From positions 372,001 to 436,000 of the forward strand of contig NZ_PPSL01000003.1 in the NCBI RefSeq assembly GCF_002954265.1: a stretch of DNA of 64,000 bases. Reading direction: 5' to 3'. The notes beneath the pieces were generated by a model. That model searched no databases and was not told the origin of the DNA. It saw only the letters and a list, made by a program, of their open reading frames with translations. Shown one piece after another: positions 55,429-63,708 of this stretch. The position numbers and the translations under genes were made by a program. The DNA is from Flavipsychrobacter stenotrophus. GTDB taxonomy: Bacteria; Bacteroidota; Bacteroidia; Chitinophagales; Chitinophagaceae. Each line of letters starts with the position of its first letter. The stretch's first letter is position 1.

Positions 55429-55959
55429 ATGTCCTACATGCTGTTGCTTCCTTATCACAGATTTACGTTTAGTACGCCATTAACTTCAACTGAGGTTATA
55501 GAACGTATGCAAGAGCAGGTAGGTCCAACGATCAGTACCGCTATGATGGGTAAGGGCAGAGGTGAGTTTGATCCTTTTTCTGAAGCAGAAGAGATGGTCT
55601 ATCCCTATAATGGTGCGGTATATGAAGATTACTTTGCCATATCGCGCAGTGTGAGGGGATTTCCCATGCCGGTTATATGGGGTACTGTATTTGAGCAAAA
55701 TAACCTGACTTATGTTTCTGTCGTTGTAAAACCCGATATGTCGGAGCAGTTTATTGTGTTGTTTCTATTCCTCAGCATCCCGTTACTGGCGTGCATAGGG
55801 GCCATAACAAGCTTACTGTTGAACGGTTTTGACCCCAAGATGTTAGCAGGTATTGGTATCTTCGTCATACCCTATTCTTTACTGCTAATATTATTTCGTA
55901 ACGAACAAAACATCAACCGTAGCTTTCTTGTTGAGGTGCTGAATGGGAAGATCGTTTAA
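55429..55959 (+). CDS. Small membrane protein, unknown
   Basis: A 176-residue protein. The N-terminal half (about 1-105) is soluble, beginning with a strand-rich start and TSTEVIERMQEQVG, and two membrane helices follow at about 108-130 (FIVLFLFLSIPLLACIGAIT) and 137-157. I recognise no family. It follows the previous small gene after 101 bases and ends at a strong terminator. The first half resembles a small cytosolic domain anchored by a C-terminal hairpin. Confidence 0.6.
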   Translation: MSYMLLLPYHRFTFSTPLTSTEVIERMQEQVGPTISTAMMGKGRGEFDPFSEAEEMVYPYNGAVYEDYFAISRSVRGFPMPVIWGTVFEQNNLTYVSVVVKPDMSEQFIVLFLFLSIPLLACIGAITSLLLNGFDPKMLAGIGIFVIPYSLLLILFRNEQNINRSFLVEVLNGKIV

Positions 55960-55972
55960 GGGAAACATCAGA

Positions 55973-56011
55973 AATATGTCCATCTGGTATACCAGATGGA
56001 CATATTCATTT
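55973..56011. terminator. Bidirectional terminator
   Basis: A perfect 15-bp stem (55973-55987 with 55992-56006), loop TATA, then CATTTTTAT. It lies between the convergent membrane protein and lipocalin-like genes. Confidence 0.88.
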
Positions 56012-56034
56012 TTATATAGAGAACGATGCTGTCG

Positions 56035-56475
56035 TTATATCTTCTCCAGGATGATCGTCATCTTTTCTTTCTTCATGTTGAGGTGTAGTTCCTTGTCAGT
56101 AAGCTTTGTAATATCAAGTGTTTCTTTTTCGCCTTTCGGGCCTACTGTTTCTAACTTGGTACCTACTTTTTTGTAAGTTCCTTTTTCGGCATCGTGTCCG
56201 TCTCCTGTCATCTTCATGGTGCCATCAGCCATAAACTCATAGGTCATATTTTGCTTGGCAATCATCTCTTTTACTTCCTTAGGGTCCGGTGCTTTTTCGC
56301 CCTTAGGAACTTCAAACTTCATGTCTACTGCGTGCCACTTACCTACAATGCTTGCTGCAACCGGCGCTGCCGCGGGTGCCGGGTCTCCACCTTCGCCGGG
56401 CTGATTAAGCTTTGCACCAGCATTAGCGATAAATACTGCGCATACTAATGCGCCAAATAGGAATGCCTTCTTCAT
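56035..56475 (-). CDS. Exported lipocalin-like protein, copy 2
   Basis: A 146-residue protein with a signal peptide (MKKAFLFGALVCAVFIANAGA) and the linker LNQPGEGGDPAPAAAP. The rest (about 42-146) is a small strand-rich domain that starts GKWHAVDMKF, a lipocalin-like opening (GKW), and includes TYEFMADGTMKMTGDGHDAE and ETVGPKGEKETLDI. Such small domains bind hydrophobic ligands in some families; no ligand can be named. It is a tandem paralogue of the next gene, about 50 bases away on the same strand. Confidence 0.7.
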   Translation of the reverse strand: MKKAFLFGALVCAVFIANAGAKLNQPGEGGDPAPAAAPVAASIVGKWHAVDMKFEVPKGEKAPDPKEVKEMIAKQNMTYEFMADGTMKMTGDGHDAEKGTYKKVGTKLETVGPKGEKETLDITKLTDKELHLNMKKEKMTIILEKI

Positions 56476-56525
56476 GTTTATCTTTTATTTTATGATCAAT
56501 TTATCGGTATTCTAAAATGATGGAA

Positions 56526-56966
56526 TTATGCTCTTTCCATCATTACCAGCATCTTGCCCTGGTTCACTTTTATGGTTAGTACTTTATCGGTAAGCGTTAT
56601 TATTTCATAGATTTCCTTTTCACCTTTCGGGCCCGTAGTCTCTATTTTGTTACCTGTTTTCTTATAAGTACCTGCTGTCAATTTATTATTGGCTGTCACA
56701 TTTACTTTGCCGTCGGTAGTAAATTCGTAAAGCCCGTTCTGTTTAACTACCATTGCGGTTACTGTGGCCTGGTCGGGCATTTTTCCTCCCGGAGGGGCAA
56801 CAAGGAATTTCATATCCAACACATGCCATTTACCGGTGAGGGTTGCCGCTGCCGGGGCTGCTGCGGGAGCAGGGTCGCCGCCTTCGCCGGGTTGGTTGAG
56901 GCTTGCACCTGCATTAGCTGTTAATACTGCACAGAGCATGGCTCCGAATAAAAATATCTTTTTCAT
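56526..56966 (-). CDS. Exported lipocalin-like protein, copy 1
   Basis: A 146-residue tandem paralogue of the preceding entry, the same length, with a near-identical signal peptide and the identical linker LNQPGEGGDPAPAAAP. The domain starts GKWHVLDMKFLVAP and has the matching ETTGPKGEKEIYEI and LTDKVLTIKVNQGKM. Differences are greatest in the middle. It is the upstream gene of the pair and probably carries the promoter; a TATTTTTA near 56988 is one base off the -7 consensus. Confidence 0.7.
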   Translation of the reverse strand: MKKIFLFGAMLCAVLTANAGASLNQPGEGGDPAPAAAPAAATLTGKWHVLDMKFLVAPPGGKMPDQATVTAMVVKQNGLYEFTTDGKVNVTANNKLTAGTYKKTGNKIETTGPKGEKEIYEIITLTDKVLTIKVNQGKMLVMMERA

Positions 56967-57114
56967 ATTGTTTGTTTTCTGTGTCTAAAAATAAATATAG
57001 GCATTTTGTGAATGCGCAGCGAGTGTATAAGTGTTACAAATTAACTTGTATGTGTGTAAAAGCAAGATCATTCGCAGCATGGAGACCAACCATTCTTTAA
57101 TAACGATCTTTTTA

Positions 57115-58125
57115 TTAATCTACCAGCAGGCGTATTAGTTTGGCTACATCATTCTTAGCCCTGATCTCGGGATAAGGTAGTTCGGTGCTTAGTGCTTTCA
57201 ACACACTTTCTGCGATCGATTTTTTATCCCATGGATCGAACACGGTGCTTGGTTTGATGACATCATAGACATAAGCCAGATCCGGCGCCAGTACTTTCAT
57301 GCCGCTTTCCACACTTTCTATCAATGGCAACCCGAAGCTTTCCATTACAGAAGGACAAACCAGGTAGCGGTATTTGAAGTACAGTTCGCGCGGGTCGATG
57401 TAGCTATAGTTGTATATCCTGATGCCTTTCGCTTTCATTTCATCTATTCTTGCCAGCAGGGTTGGAGCAGTCTCATCTATTGTGATGTGCAGCCCCGGTG
57501 TATGCCCCAGAGAATGCAGGTATTCCCATGCATCTAATAGAGTCGGATAGTTCTTCTGTGGGGATGGTGTGCTTACAAATGCAAAGTCATCAACCGGGCG
57601 CTGATCGAAGGGGGTATGTGCTCCTGCGTATTTACCGGTATCGTAAAAGGGTATGGTCAAGCAATGGGCGGCATCCTTCAGATTCAGTTTCATCATCTCG
57701 TCTACCATGTGCTGCGTTTGCACTATATAGTAGTCGGTGTTCTTGTTAAACAGCTTTATGACCAGATACTTTGCGTACAGCTTCCAATAGGCGCGCTTAA
57801 ATTTTTGATGTGGTGCCTCCAGCAGTTTCTGATTGTGGGAGTAAGTATACGTCGGCACTTTCAGTCTTACGGGTGGTGGCGTATTGGCAAAGCAGAATAC
57901 CTTGGTGTAGTTCTTACCCGTCTCTTTATAAAATTTGCTTCTGTCTCCCATAGTGTTTGGCACCACCTTATAGTTGCCCGTAAGCACCTTGGGTATATCG
58001 AACCGGGGATCAAGCAAGAAGAAAAAATCGTCCTTGCGGGGATGGAGACATATCTGCTCAATGAGGTATTGCAACAATACAGCCCCTCCGCCCTTATTTA
58101 TAAATAATCCGTCAACTAGTATCAT
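57115..58125 (-). CDS. Glycosyltransferase, GT4 type
   Basis: A 336-residue GT-B glycosyltransferase. The C-terminal domain (about 185-325) has FAFVSTPSPQKNYPTLLDAW, YNYSYIDPRELYFKYRYLVC and the donor site VCPSVMESFGLPLIESVESG, with the E-x7-E pattern expected of the family; the N-terminus opens MILVDGLFINKGGGAVLLQY. It is probably cytosolic and part of surface glycan synthesis. No partner gene is adjacent. Confidence 0.85.
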   Translation of the reverse strand: MILVDGLFINKGGGAVLLQYLIEQICLHPRKDDFFFLLDPRFDIPKVLTGNYKVVPNTMGDRSKFYKETGKNYTKVFCFANTPPPVRLKVPTYTYSHNQKLLEAPHQKFKRAYWKLYAKYLVIKLFNKNTDYYIVQTQHMVDEMMKLNLKDAAHCLTIPFYDTGKYAGAHTPFDQRPVDDFAFVSTPSPQKNYPTLLDAWEYLHSLGHTPGLHITIDETAPTLLARIDEMKAKGIRIYNYSYIDPRELYFKYRYLVCPSVMESFGLPLIESVESGMKVLAPDLAYVYDVIKPSTVFDPWDKKSIAESVLKALSTELPYPEIRAKNDVAKLIRLLVD

Positions 58126-58142
58126 GTGGGTAGTAATAAGTG

Positions 58143-58150
58143 CAAAAGTA
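58143..58150 (-). promoter_or_regulatory. -7 box for the 57115 glycosyltransferase
   Basis: Minus-strand TACTTTTG (TAnnTTTG) ends 17 bases before the ATG at 58125. Confidence 0.5.
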
Positions 58151-58291
58151 AGTTTATAACATAACGATGTATAAGTGGGTAGGTTGTAATTGCGGTATTT
58201 TTATTACTTTGTATATTATTTTTATGGATTTCTAACAAATGGGGTCGGGGACTCGTCATATATTGTACAACTCCCTGGTGGCTAATAGTAA

Positions 58292-59305
58292 ATGAATACA
58301 AAACAGTACATATTATTGATAATGAGTAGCTTATTGCTACTTGTGGCGTCGTGTCGCAAAGCTGATTATCATGTAAGTACTGTTATAAAAGCAACAGATA
58401 AGACAAATATCAACACGATTTTTGCTTCCCTACGTACTCACCCCGAGTTCTTTGATGTGGAAGCAGGGGTATATTCAGAGATCCGTGCATCGAAGGGGAC
58501 GAGGTTCAGGTTTTACCCATATTCCTTTAAAGATAAGAGTGGCCATATCATTACCTCGGGCATCGTGCGGATAAGTGTGATAGAAATGTATGGTGCAGGT
58601 GCCAGTATTGCCAACCGTTCTGTATCCCTGAGTGGTAACCAGCTGCTGCACAATACCGGCCAGGTGTACATAACAGGATCTATGAATGGTGAAGAAATTG
58701 GTGTGAACAAATATGGCATCGATTTCATTACCGCCACACATCTGTCTACTCCTATGGCGCTATACTATGGCTTTGACAATTACGAAGACTTGCTGGTAAG
58801 ATGGATGCGGGTAGGTAATATGACAGGTACCGCTGTGACCGGAACAATAGTTGATACTATGACCGTGGTAGTTATAGATACGGCACATACGCTTGATACG
58901 GGGCACATATATCGCAATTACAATCAGTTCGATTCGTGCGGGGCACTGTACTGGGTGAGCAGCCAGTATCCGGCCTGGACAACTACCGACCTCACTAACA
59001 TCTCTGTTATCCCAAGCGATACGTCATTTGATGCTTCTAACACAGCTGTCTTTGTAGTCTTTGCCGATTTTAATGCTGCTGTAGGGGTAGGCGACTATAA
59101 TAACCAGACTCATACTTTTTCACTGACCCCGGGTTATACTATACCTATGGAGACCCGCATTGATATTGTAACCATAGGCTACAAGGGTGGACTATTGTAC
59201 TACTCTGTTCAAAAGGATATTACGCTAACGGAGGCAATGACCTTTACGCCTGTTATGGAGCCTCATACGGTTGGCGAAGTGCTTAATCTTCTGGCAATGC
59301 TCTGA
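58292..59305 (+). CDS. Lipoprotein, unknown
   Basis: A 337-residue protein with a type II signal peptide and lipobox LVASC (Cys21). The rest is strand-rich without a recognised motif: FRFYPYSFKDKSGHIITSGI is the kind of segment found in extracytoplasmic beta-sandwich proteins. Likely anchored in the outer or inner membrane facing the periplasm or surface. A terminator follows 45 bases after the stop. No neighbour suggests a role. Confidence 0.7.
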   Translation: MNTKQYILLIMSSLLLLVASCRKADYHVSTVIKATDKTNINTIFASLRTHPEFFDVEAGVYSEIRASKGTRFRFYPYSFKDKSGHIITSGIVRISVIEMYGAGASIANRSVSLSGNQLLHNTGQVYITGSMNGEEIGVNKYGIDFITATHLSTPMALYYGFDNYEDLLVRWMRVGNMTGTAVTGTIVDTMTVVVIDTAHTLDTGHIYRNYNQFDSCGALYWVSSQYPAWTTTDLTNISVIPSDTSFDASNTAVFVVFADFNAAVGVGDYNNQTHTFSLTPGYTIPMETRIDIVTIGYKGGLLYYSVQKDITLTEAMTFTPVMEPHTVGEVLNLLAML

Positions 59306-59349
59306 TTTTTTTATACTCCTCTATAATCCCTAAGTTCTGGCAAGAAAAT

Positions 59350-59378
59350 AGCGGTTGTCTTTTGGCAACTGCTTTTTT
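59350..59378 (+). terminator. Terminator after the lipoprotein gene
   Basis: AGCGGTTG (59350-59357) with CAACTGCT (59366-59373), one G-T pair, then six T. Confidence 0.7.
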
Positions 59379-59422
59379 GTTTTTGTGAAAGAGATCATTT
59401 CATGTCTCGGTTATAATTGGCT

Positions 59423-59493
59423 GCGAACCTACGGCTCGCATGTGGAATAGAGGTCTTTATGTTGCTACAAACCTGTGACCACCTACGGGGTCA
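59423..59493. repeat. Pair of intergenic hairpins
   Basis: GCGA-ACCTACGGC-TCGC (59423-59439) and TGACC-ACCTACGG-GGTCA (59476-59493) share the loop core CCTACGG and are about 53 bases apart, similar to the arrays at 5570 and 61488. The gap 59306-59557 has no gene. Confidence 0.55.
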
Positions 59494-59557
59494 TGACATG
59501 TAATGTGCCAAACTTCAATGTGCAACTGATTTACGCCACCCGTCATTCAGTGCTTTA

Positions 59558-60907
59558 TTACTTAGCCATTTTGGCCAGGAATGTTGCGTAGGCGTTGTTC
59601 CAGCCGTGCCACTGCTGGTCGGTGCCGAGGGAGAAGTTGTGGAAGACCGTGTTGAGGGTGCTACCGCATCTTTGCAAGTCGGCAACCATTTTGTTGAGGG
59701 CTGTAAAAGCATCTGTTACTGACATGGCCATATCGAAGTGGGCTGTAGTATCCATAAAGCAGAATGGATGGGTGCGGATGGGTGTAACTGATTCTTTAAG
59801 CAGATCGTACCAGAGGAATGAGCTGCCTGTGCCCGCCCTGAAGCCTATATGTGAGCCATAGCCCATGCTGTAGTCCTGCGTTATCTCATTGTCCATGAGC
59901 AGATGATAGGTGGTGGGTATCATCAGCCTGATGTAGTGCTGGCGGGAGATATGTATGGGGTGTGCTATAATGTTCTTCAGCGTGTTCTGCTCCTTGGCCA
60001 TCACATCGTAGTGGGTAGCATAGTAGGAGGGGTGTATACCTACCTCGCCTTCCTTAGCCAATTGTTTGATAACCCGTACCATAGCCGGGTGTTTGGGGTG
60101 TATATTCTTATCGAAAGGTGTGGTGCGTAGTGCCGACAGGATGAAGTAGATGGGCTTGTAGCCGTGCTCTTCGTGCAGATGCCGCAGCCAGGTAAAAGAA
60201 TCGTATGGGTCTACGGCTTTCTTCTTCAATACCTGCGTACGCTCGCTGATCTGTTGCACATCTCCCTTTAGTAATGCTCTTATATAGGCACCTACTATGC
60301 GCTTAATGCCTTTATAGGCATGGGAGTAAGCCATGTCTATATCGTAAGTGGGCTGGAATGTAAATGCTGGTTTTGCTATAGTAATGCTCCAGGTCTTTTC
60401 AAGTAGTTGCCTGAAGGCTTCTACCCATTCATCGACAATGGGCCGGGTGAGCCAGCCCTGTTTGTATAGTATGCTATCGGTAGCGGGATACCTGCCGTGC
60501 TTGTCGGTATTCTGAGGAAAATACTCTTCGTATCGGCTCAACAGGTAAAATATTGCCGACAGAATATCGAACGGTAGTGTGTGGTGTTCTGTTCCTGCGA
60601 AAAGCACAGGTAGGCCATTCCAATCACCGATAGCAGGTGTACACTCTTCCAGTCCTTTGTTGCGGTGTATGCCGGCATCAGCTGTTGCTAAAGATGTTAT
60701 GCTGCTCTTGGTAGTAAGTCCGGCATCGGGTATTGATATTTTGCCGGGGAGTATGGTTCCGTATGTAATACAGAAAGGGGCATCGATAGCTTCCTGTTCA
60801 TTGGTGGTCAGTTGATAGCTGAGTTGCAGGCGCTCAGTGAATAACCAGTCTAGTACGTAGGTAAGACGAGTGCTTTGGTGAGTGCTGTATACAACTATCT
60901 TTTCCAT
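59558..60907 (-). CDS. Polysaccharide deacetylase-like protein
   Basis: A 449-residue cytosolic-looking protein of the polysaccharide deacetylase superfamily with an N-terminal DUF7033-type region. The N-terminal part (about 1-190) contains LPFDILSAIFYLLSRYEEYF; the NodB-like barrel (about 190-449) starts with FQPTYDIDMAYSHAYKG, where the first Asp is the metal site, followed by GEVGIHPSYYATHYD (His) and TVFHNFSLGTD near the end. In Bacteroidota such genes usually sit with surface glycan genes, but here it stands alone. The family's role is metal-dependent removal of acyl groups from glycans; activity is inferred. Confidence 0.75.
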   Translation of the reverse strand: MEKIVVYSTHQSTRLTYVLDWLFTERLQLSYQLTTNEQEAIDAPFCITYGTILPGKISIPDAGLTTKSSITSLATADAGIHRNKGLEECTPAIGDWNGLPVLFAGTEHHTLPFDILSAIFYLLSRYEEYFPQNTDKHGRYPATDSILYKQGWLTRPIVDEWVEAFRQLLEKTWSITIAKPAFTFQPTYDIDMAYSHAYKGIKRIVGAYIRALLKGDVQQISERTQVLKKKAVDPYDSFTWLRHLHEEHGYKPIYFILSALRTTPFDKNIHPKHPAMVRVIKQLAKEGEVGIHPSYYATHYDVMAKEQNTLKNIIAHPIHISRQHYIRLMIPTTYHLLMDNEITQDYSMGYGSHIGFRAGTGSSFLWYDLLKESVTPIRTHPFCFMDTTAHFDMAMSVTDAFTALNKMVADLQRCGSTLNTVFHNFSLGTDQQWHGWNNAYATFLAKMAK

Positions 60908-60917
60908 ACTTGGTTAC

Positions 60918-60925
60918 CAAAGATA
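60918..60925 (-). promoter_or_regulatory. -7 box for the deacetylase-like gene
   Basis: Minus-strand TATCTTTG (TAnnTTTG) ends 11 bases before the ATG at 60907. Confidence 0.55.
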
Positions 60926-60969
60926 ATCCGTTATTTATGAAATAGCACTGATTGTAGTATGAATTCGAA

Positions 60970-61110
60970 AAGTGGCAGTTTTTCATAAAAGTGGCAGTTT
61001 TGGTTGTGTGTATTTGGCTGAAATACTTTGTGGTCAATGTTTTCGTGGTATTTTAACAAACTGCCACTCTCTGCCACTTCCTGCCACTTTCTGCCACATG
61101 GTGCCACTTT
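60970..61110. repeat. TGCCAC motif array with 10-bp period
   Basis: Five copies of CTGCCAC or GTGCCAC start at 61061, 61071, 61081, 61091 and 61101, at exact 10-base steps. Two inverted copies (AAGTGGCAG, 60970-60978 and 60989-60997) face them. The array lies 45-190 bases upstream of the deacetylase-like gene's promoter. It could be a regulator-binding array in phase with the DNA helix. Confidence 0.75.
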
Positions 61111-61202
61111 TTTTTGTTGCTTCGTGCCGAAAAAGGTTTACATGTTGGTTAGATTGTCTCTGGAATTGTTTGCATGTAAATTGTGTGCGGATGCAGTAGT
61201 GT

Positions 61203-61266
61203 ATAAAACGAATACGTCCTTACGTGAGATTGCTTCGTGCCTCGCAATGACCCGCTTGGGACGGTT
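61203..61266 (+). repeat. Dispersed repeat: anchor + ATTGCTTCG module
   Basis: AAAACGAATACGTCC (61205-61219) runs into TTACGTGAGATTGCTTCGTG and CCTCGCAATGACCCGC, the best-conserved copy of this family in the window and nearly identical to 8753-8803. Confidence 0.85.
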
Positions 61267-61487
61267 GTTGCAGGGCTGAAGATGTTCAGCCCCTACGTGG
61301 TTGTGATTAGGGTTCATATGTCAAAGAGCATACAGGGGCTTTTCCTGAATTGAGTGCAAATTAATGCGTGAAAATGACATGATAAAATAAAGATATTCAC
61401 AAAATTTGCGAAAAAATCGGCTGAAACGTGCAGTGGGTAAGGGTTTGAGGCGGGTTGTTTTCTGTGGATATGTTTTTGAGTGTTTTT

Positions 61488-61891
61488 CGGGCGTTACAAA
61501 CGCCCTGCCGGTGCATCCGCGTTGCAAACGCGGACGAGGTGAGATTCCAATCTCAAAGAGGTACGTCCCGATGGCTGTTGGTCGGAAGACACAACAGCGG
61601 CAGATGTGTGTAGCTAGTGAGTTTCAAAGAGAATCGTCCCCTCTTAAAATAAGAGGGGAGTTGTTGCTTGGCCCTCTGAAAACGAATGCGTCCGGATGTG
61701 TCGTCGGTCAGAGACCATAAGTGTTCGAAACTTCATTTTCTGTAACAAACTCCCCATATAATGTAATTTCTTTCGCCCCTTCAGGGCTAGGATCACGTCC
61801 TTTTTTAATACCCGGGGCTACACCCCGGGCTATTATATTTCGGTCTTTCAGACCTGTTTTATCACGTTTCGAACACTTATGGTCAGAGACC
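61488..61891. repeat. Nine-hairpin array with 192-bp inverted-end unit
   Basis: Hairpins at 61488-61504 (GGGCGTT-ACA-AACGCCC), 61517-61533 (CCGCGTT-GCA-AACGCGG), 61541-61554 (GAGAT-TCCA-ATCTC), 61638-61658 (CCCCTCTT / AAGAGGGG), 61706-61716 (GGTC-AGA-GACC), 61775-61787, 61811-61829 (CCCGGGG / CCCCGGG), 61842-61854 and 61881-61891. The unit 61703-61894 is bounded by 29-base inverted ends (61703-61731 and 61866-61894) that differ only at the AGA loop. There is no gene in 60908-61998. Confidence 0.75.
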
Positions 61892-61947
61892 GACAACGGG
61901 CGTTCAGCTAGCAGATTCGGGAGAGAGGTATGTAGGTTATAGAAACA

Positions 61948-61975
61948 AGAAAGGCCCGCGTTTGCGGGCCTTTCT
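61948..61975 (-). terminator. Terminator after ahcY
   Basis: A perfect 12-bp stem (61948-61959 with 61964-61975) around GTTT, 23 bases after the ahcY stop on the minus strand. The trailing T-run is modest. Confidence 0.7.
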
Positions 61976-61998
61976 GAAAAATATAATGAGGTGTACTA

Positions 61999-63327
61999 CT
62001 AGTAACGGTACATATCTGTTTTGTATGGACCTTCCTTAGGTATACCCAGGTAAGCTGATTGTGCAGGAGTCAATTCGTCCAGAACAACACCAACTTTAGC
62101 AAGGTGTAAGCGTGCTACCTTCTCATCGAGGTGCTTAGGCAATACATATACTTTGTTCTCGTAGTTAGCGTGGTTGTTCCACAATTCTATCTGAGCCAGA
62201 GTCTGGTTGCTGAATGAGTTACTCATTACGAAGCTAGGGTGGCCGGTAGCGCAACCTAGGTTAACCAAACGACCTTCAGCAAGGATGATCACATCTTTAC
62301 CTTCGATAGTGTACATATCAACCTGTGGCTTGATGGTATCCTTAGTAGTACCGTAGTTGTCATTCAACCATGCCATATCTATTTCTATATCGAAGTGGCC
62401 GATGTTACAAACGATGGCCTTGTCCTTCATCTGACGGAAGTGAGCTTCTGTGATCAGATCGCGGCAACCTGAAGCTGTAACGATGATGTCTGCTTCTTTA
62501 ACTGCATCGATCATACGCTTAACTTCGAAACCGTCCATTGATGCCTGCAATGCGCAGATAGGATCGATCTCAGTAACGATAACGCGAGCACCTGCACCAC
62601 GCAAAGACAACGCTGAACCTTTACCTACATCACCATAACCACCTACAACAGCTACTTTACCAGCCATCATAACGTCGGTAGCGCGGCGGATAGCATCCAC
62701 CAGGCTTTCCTGGCAACCATATTTGTTATCGAACTTAGACTTAGTAACAGAGTCGTTTACATTGATAGCAGGCATTGGCAATGTGCCGGCAGCCATACGC
62801 TCGTACAAACGGTGAACGCCTGTAGTTGTTTCTTCGCTCAGACCCTTTATGTGCTGAACCAGTTCGGTGTATTTATCCAATACGATGTTGGTCAAGTCAC
62901 CACCATCATCAAGGATCATATTCAGCGGACGATCTTCGCTACCGAAGAACAAAGTCTGCTCGATACACCAGTCAGCATCTTCAAGGCTCTGACCTTTCCA
63001 TGCGAATACGCCGATACCTGCAGCAGCGATAGCAGCAGCAGCCTGATCTTGTGTAGAGAATATGTTGCAAGAGCTCCAGCGAACTTCAGCACCAAGAGCA
63101 GTAAGGGTTTCAATCAATACAGCAGTCTGAATGGTCATGTGCAGGCAACCAGCTATGCGGGCACCTTTCAACGGTTGTGACGGGCCATATTCTGCACGGA
63201 TAGCCATAAGGCCCGGCATTTCGGCTTCAGCAAGTCTTATTTCTTTACGTCCCCACTCTGCCAGGCTGATGTCAGCTACTTTGTACGGCAGTTTTAAATC
63301 AATCTTTGAACCTGTCATTGTAGTCAT
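61999..63327 (-). CDS. ahcY: S-adenosylhomocysteine hydrolase
   Basis: A 442-residue adenosylhomocysteinase, which splits S-adenosylhomocysteine into adenosine and homocysteine and so clears the product of methylation. The NAD-binding motif [20 protein letters not shown] is clear, and the substrate-binding and catalytic regions [29 protein letters not shown] and the C-terminal KTDMYRY (the K-x3-Y-RY end that closes the active site of the neighbouring subunit) are intact. Cytosolic tetramer in the family. It has its own promoter and terminator. A long run of repeats precedes its right neighbour. Confidence 0.97.
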   Translation of the reverse strand: MTTMTGSKIDLKLPYKVADISLAEWGRKEIRLAEAEMPGLMAIRAEYGPSQPLKGARIAGCLHMTIQTAVLIETLTALGAEVRWSSCNIFSTQDQAAAAIAAAGIGVFAWKGQSLEDADWCIEQTLFFGSEDRPLNMILDDGGDLTNIVLDKYTELVQHIKGLSEETTTGVHRLYERMAAGTLPMPAINVNDSVTKSKFDNKYGCQESLVDAIRRATDVMMAGKVAVVGGYGDVGKGSALSLRGAGARVIVTEIDPICALQASMDGFEVKRMIDAVKEADIIVTASGCRDLITEAHFRQMKDKAIVCNIGHFDIEIDMAWLNDNYGTTKDTIKPQVDMYTIEGKDVIILAEGRLVNLGCATGHPSFVMSNSFSNQTLAQIELWNNHANYENKVYVLPKHLDEKVARLHLAKVGVVLDELTPAQSAYLGIPKEGPYKTDMYRY

Positions 63328-63356
63328 ATATATGTTATAATATTAAAAATTCCACG

Positions 63357-63364
63357 CAAAAGTA
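63357..63364 (-). promoter_or_regulatory. -7 box for ahcY
   Basis: Minus-strand TACTTTTG (TAnnTTTG) ends 30 bases before the ahcY start. The leader is too short for a riboswitch. Confidence 0.55.
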
Positions 63365-63521
63365 TAAACAATATCATTATAAACCCTAAAATGAAAGCCA
63401 ATAGTTATTTAACTTTTCTATCCTTCGGGTGGTGTTTAGCTATAAAGAGGGTGGGGTGTGTAAGGGTCAATGGTTCACTTCAGTCTTCTTTAAACCTGCT
63501 TGTAGACACATGTTGTTGCGT

Positions 63522-63700
63522 GTTCAAAGAGGACCGGCCTTATGTTCAAGTCAGAGACCCGTTAAATTATTTCGTCACGAGAGCGCTGCGCTAACTCTCG
63601 CGACAGATTTGTGGGGGATATCCGTGTGCATGCGATATCACAAAACGAATATGTACATACGTGAGATTGCTTCGTGCCTCGCAATGACACCCGCTGTAGT
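63522..63700. repeat. Dispersed repeat cluster near the right edge
   Basis: TCAAAGAGGACCGGCC (63524-63539), GTCAGAGACCCGTTAAA (63549-63565), a CGAGAG / CTCTCG hairpin (about 63579-63602), the GATATC pair near 63618-63639, and an anchor (63641-63655) with ATTGCTTCGTGCCTCGCAATGAC. The part after GTCAGAGACC resembles that at 5671-5698. The 380-base gap 63328-63708 has no gene. Confidence 0.7.
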
Positions 63701-63708
63701 TTTTCAAA

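Noticed and set aside
61061-61110. CRISPR array
   Set aside because: Repeat units are about 7-10 bases with no spacers; no cas gene is in the window.
61406-61720. A 104-residue frame in the hairpin array
   Set aside because: It follows the hairpins and anchor sequence and has no promoter; its start is not supported.
63328-63400. S-adenosylhomocysteine riboswitch before ahcY
   Set aside because: The predicted leader is about 25 bases, too short, and no conserved riboswitch core is visible.
2310-63690. tRNA or small RNA genes in the ATTGC...GCAAT repeats
   Set aside because: The hairpins do not form a cloverleaf and lack the TTC-arm sequence GGTTCRANYCC; copies vary as dispersed repeats.
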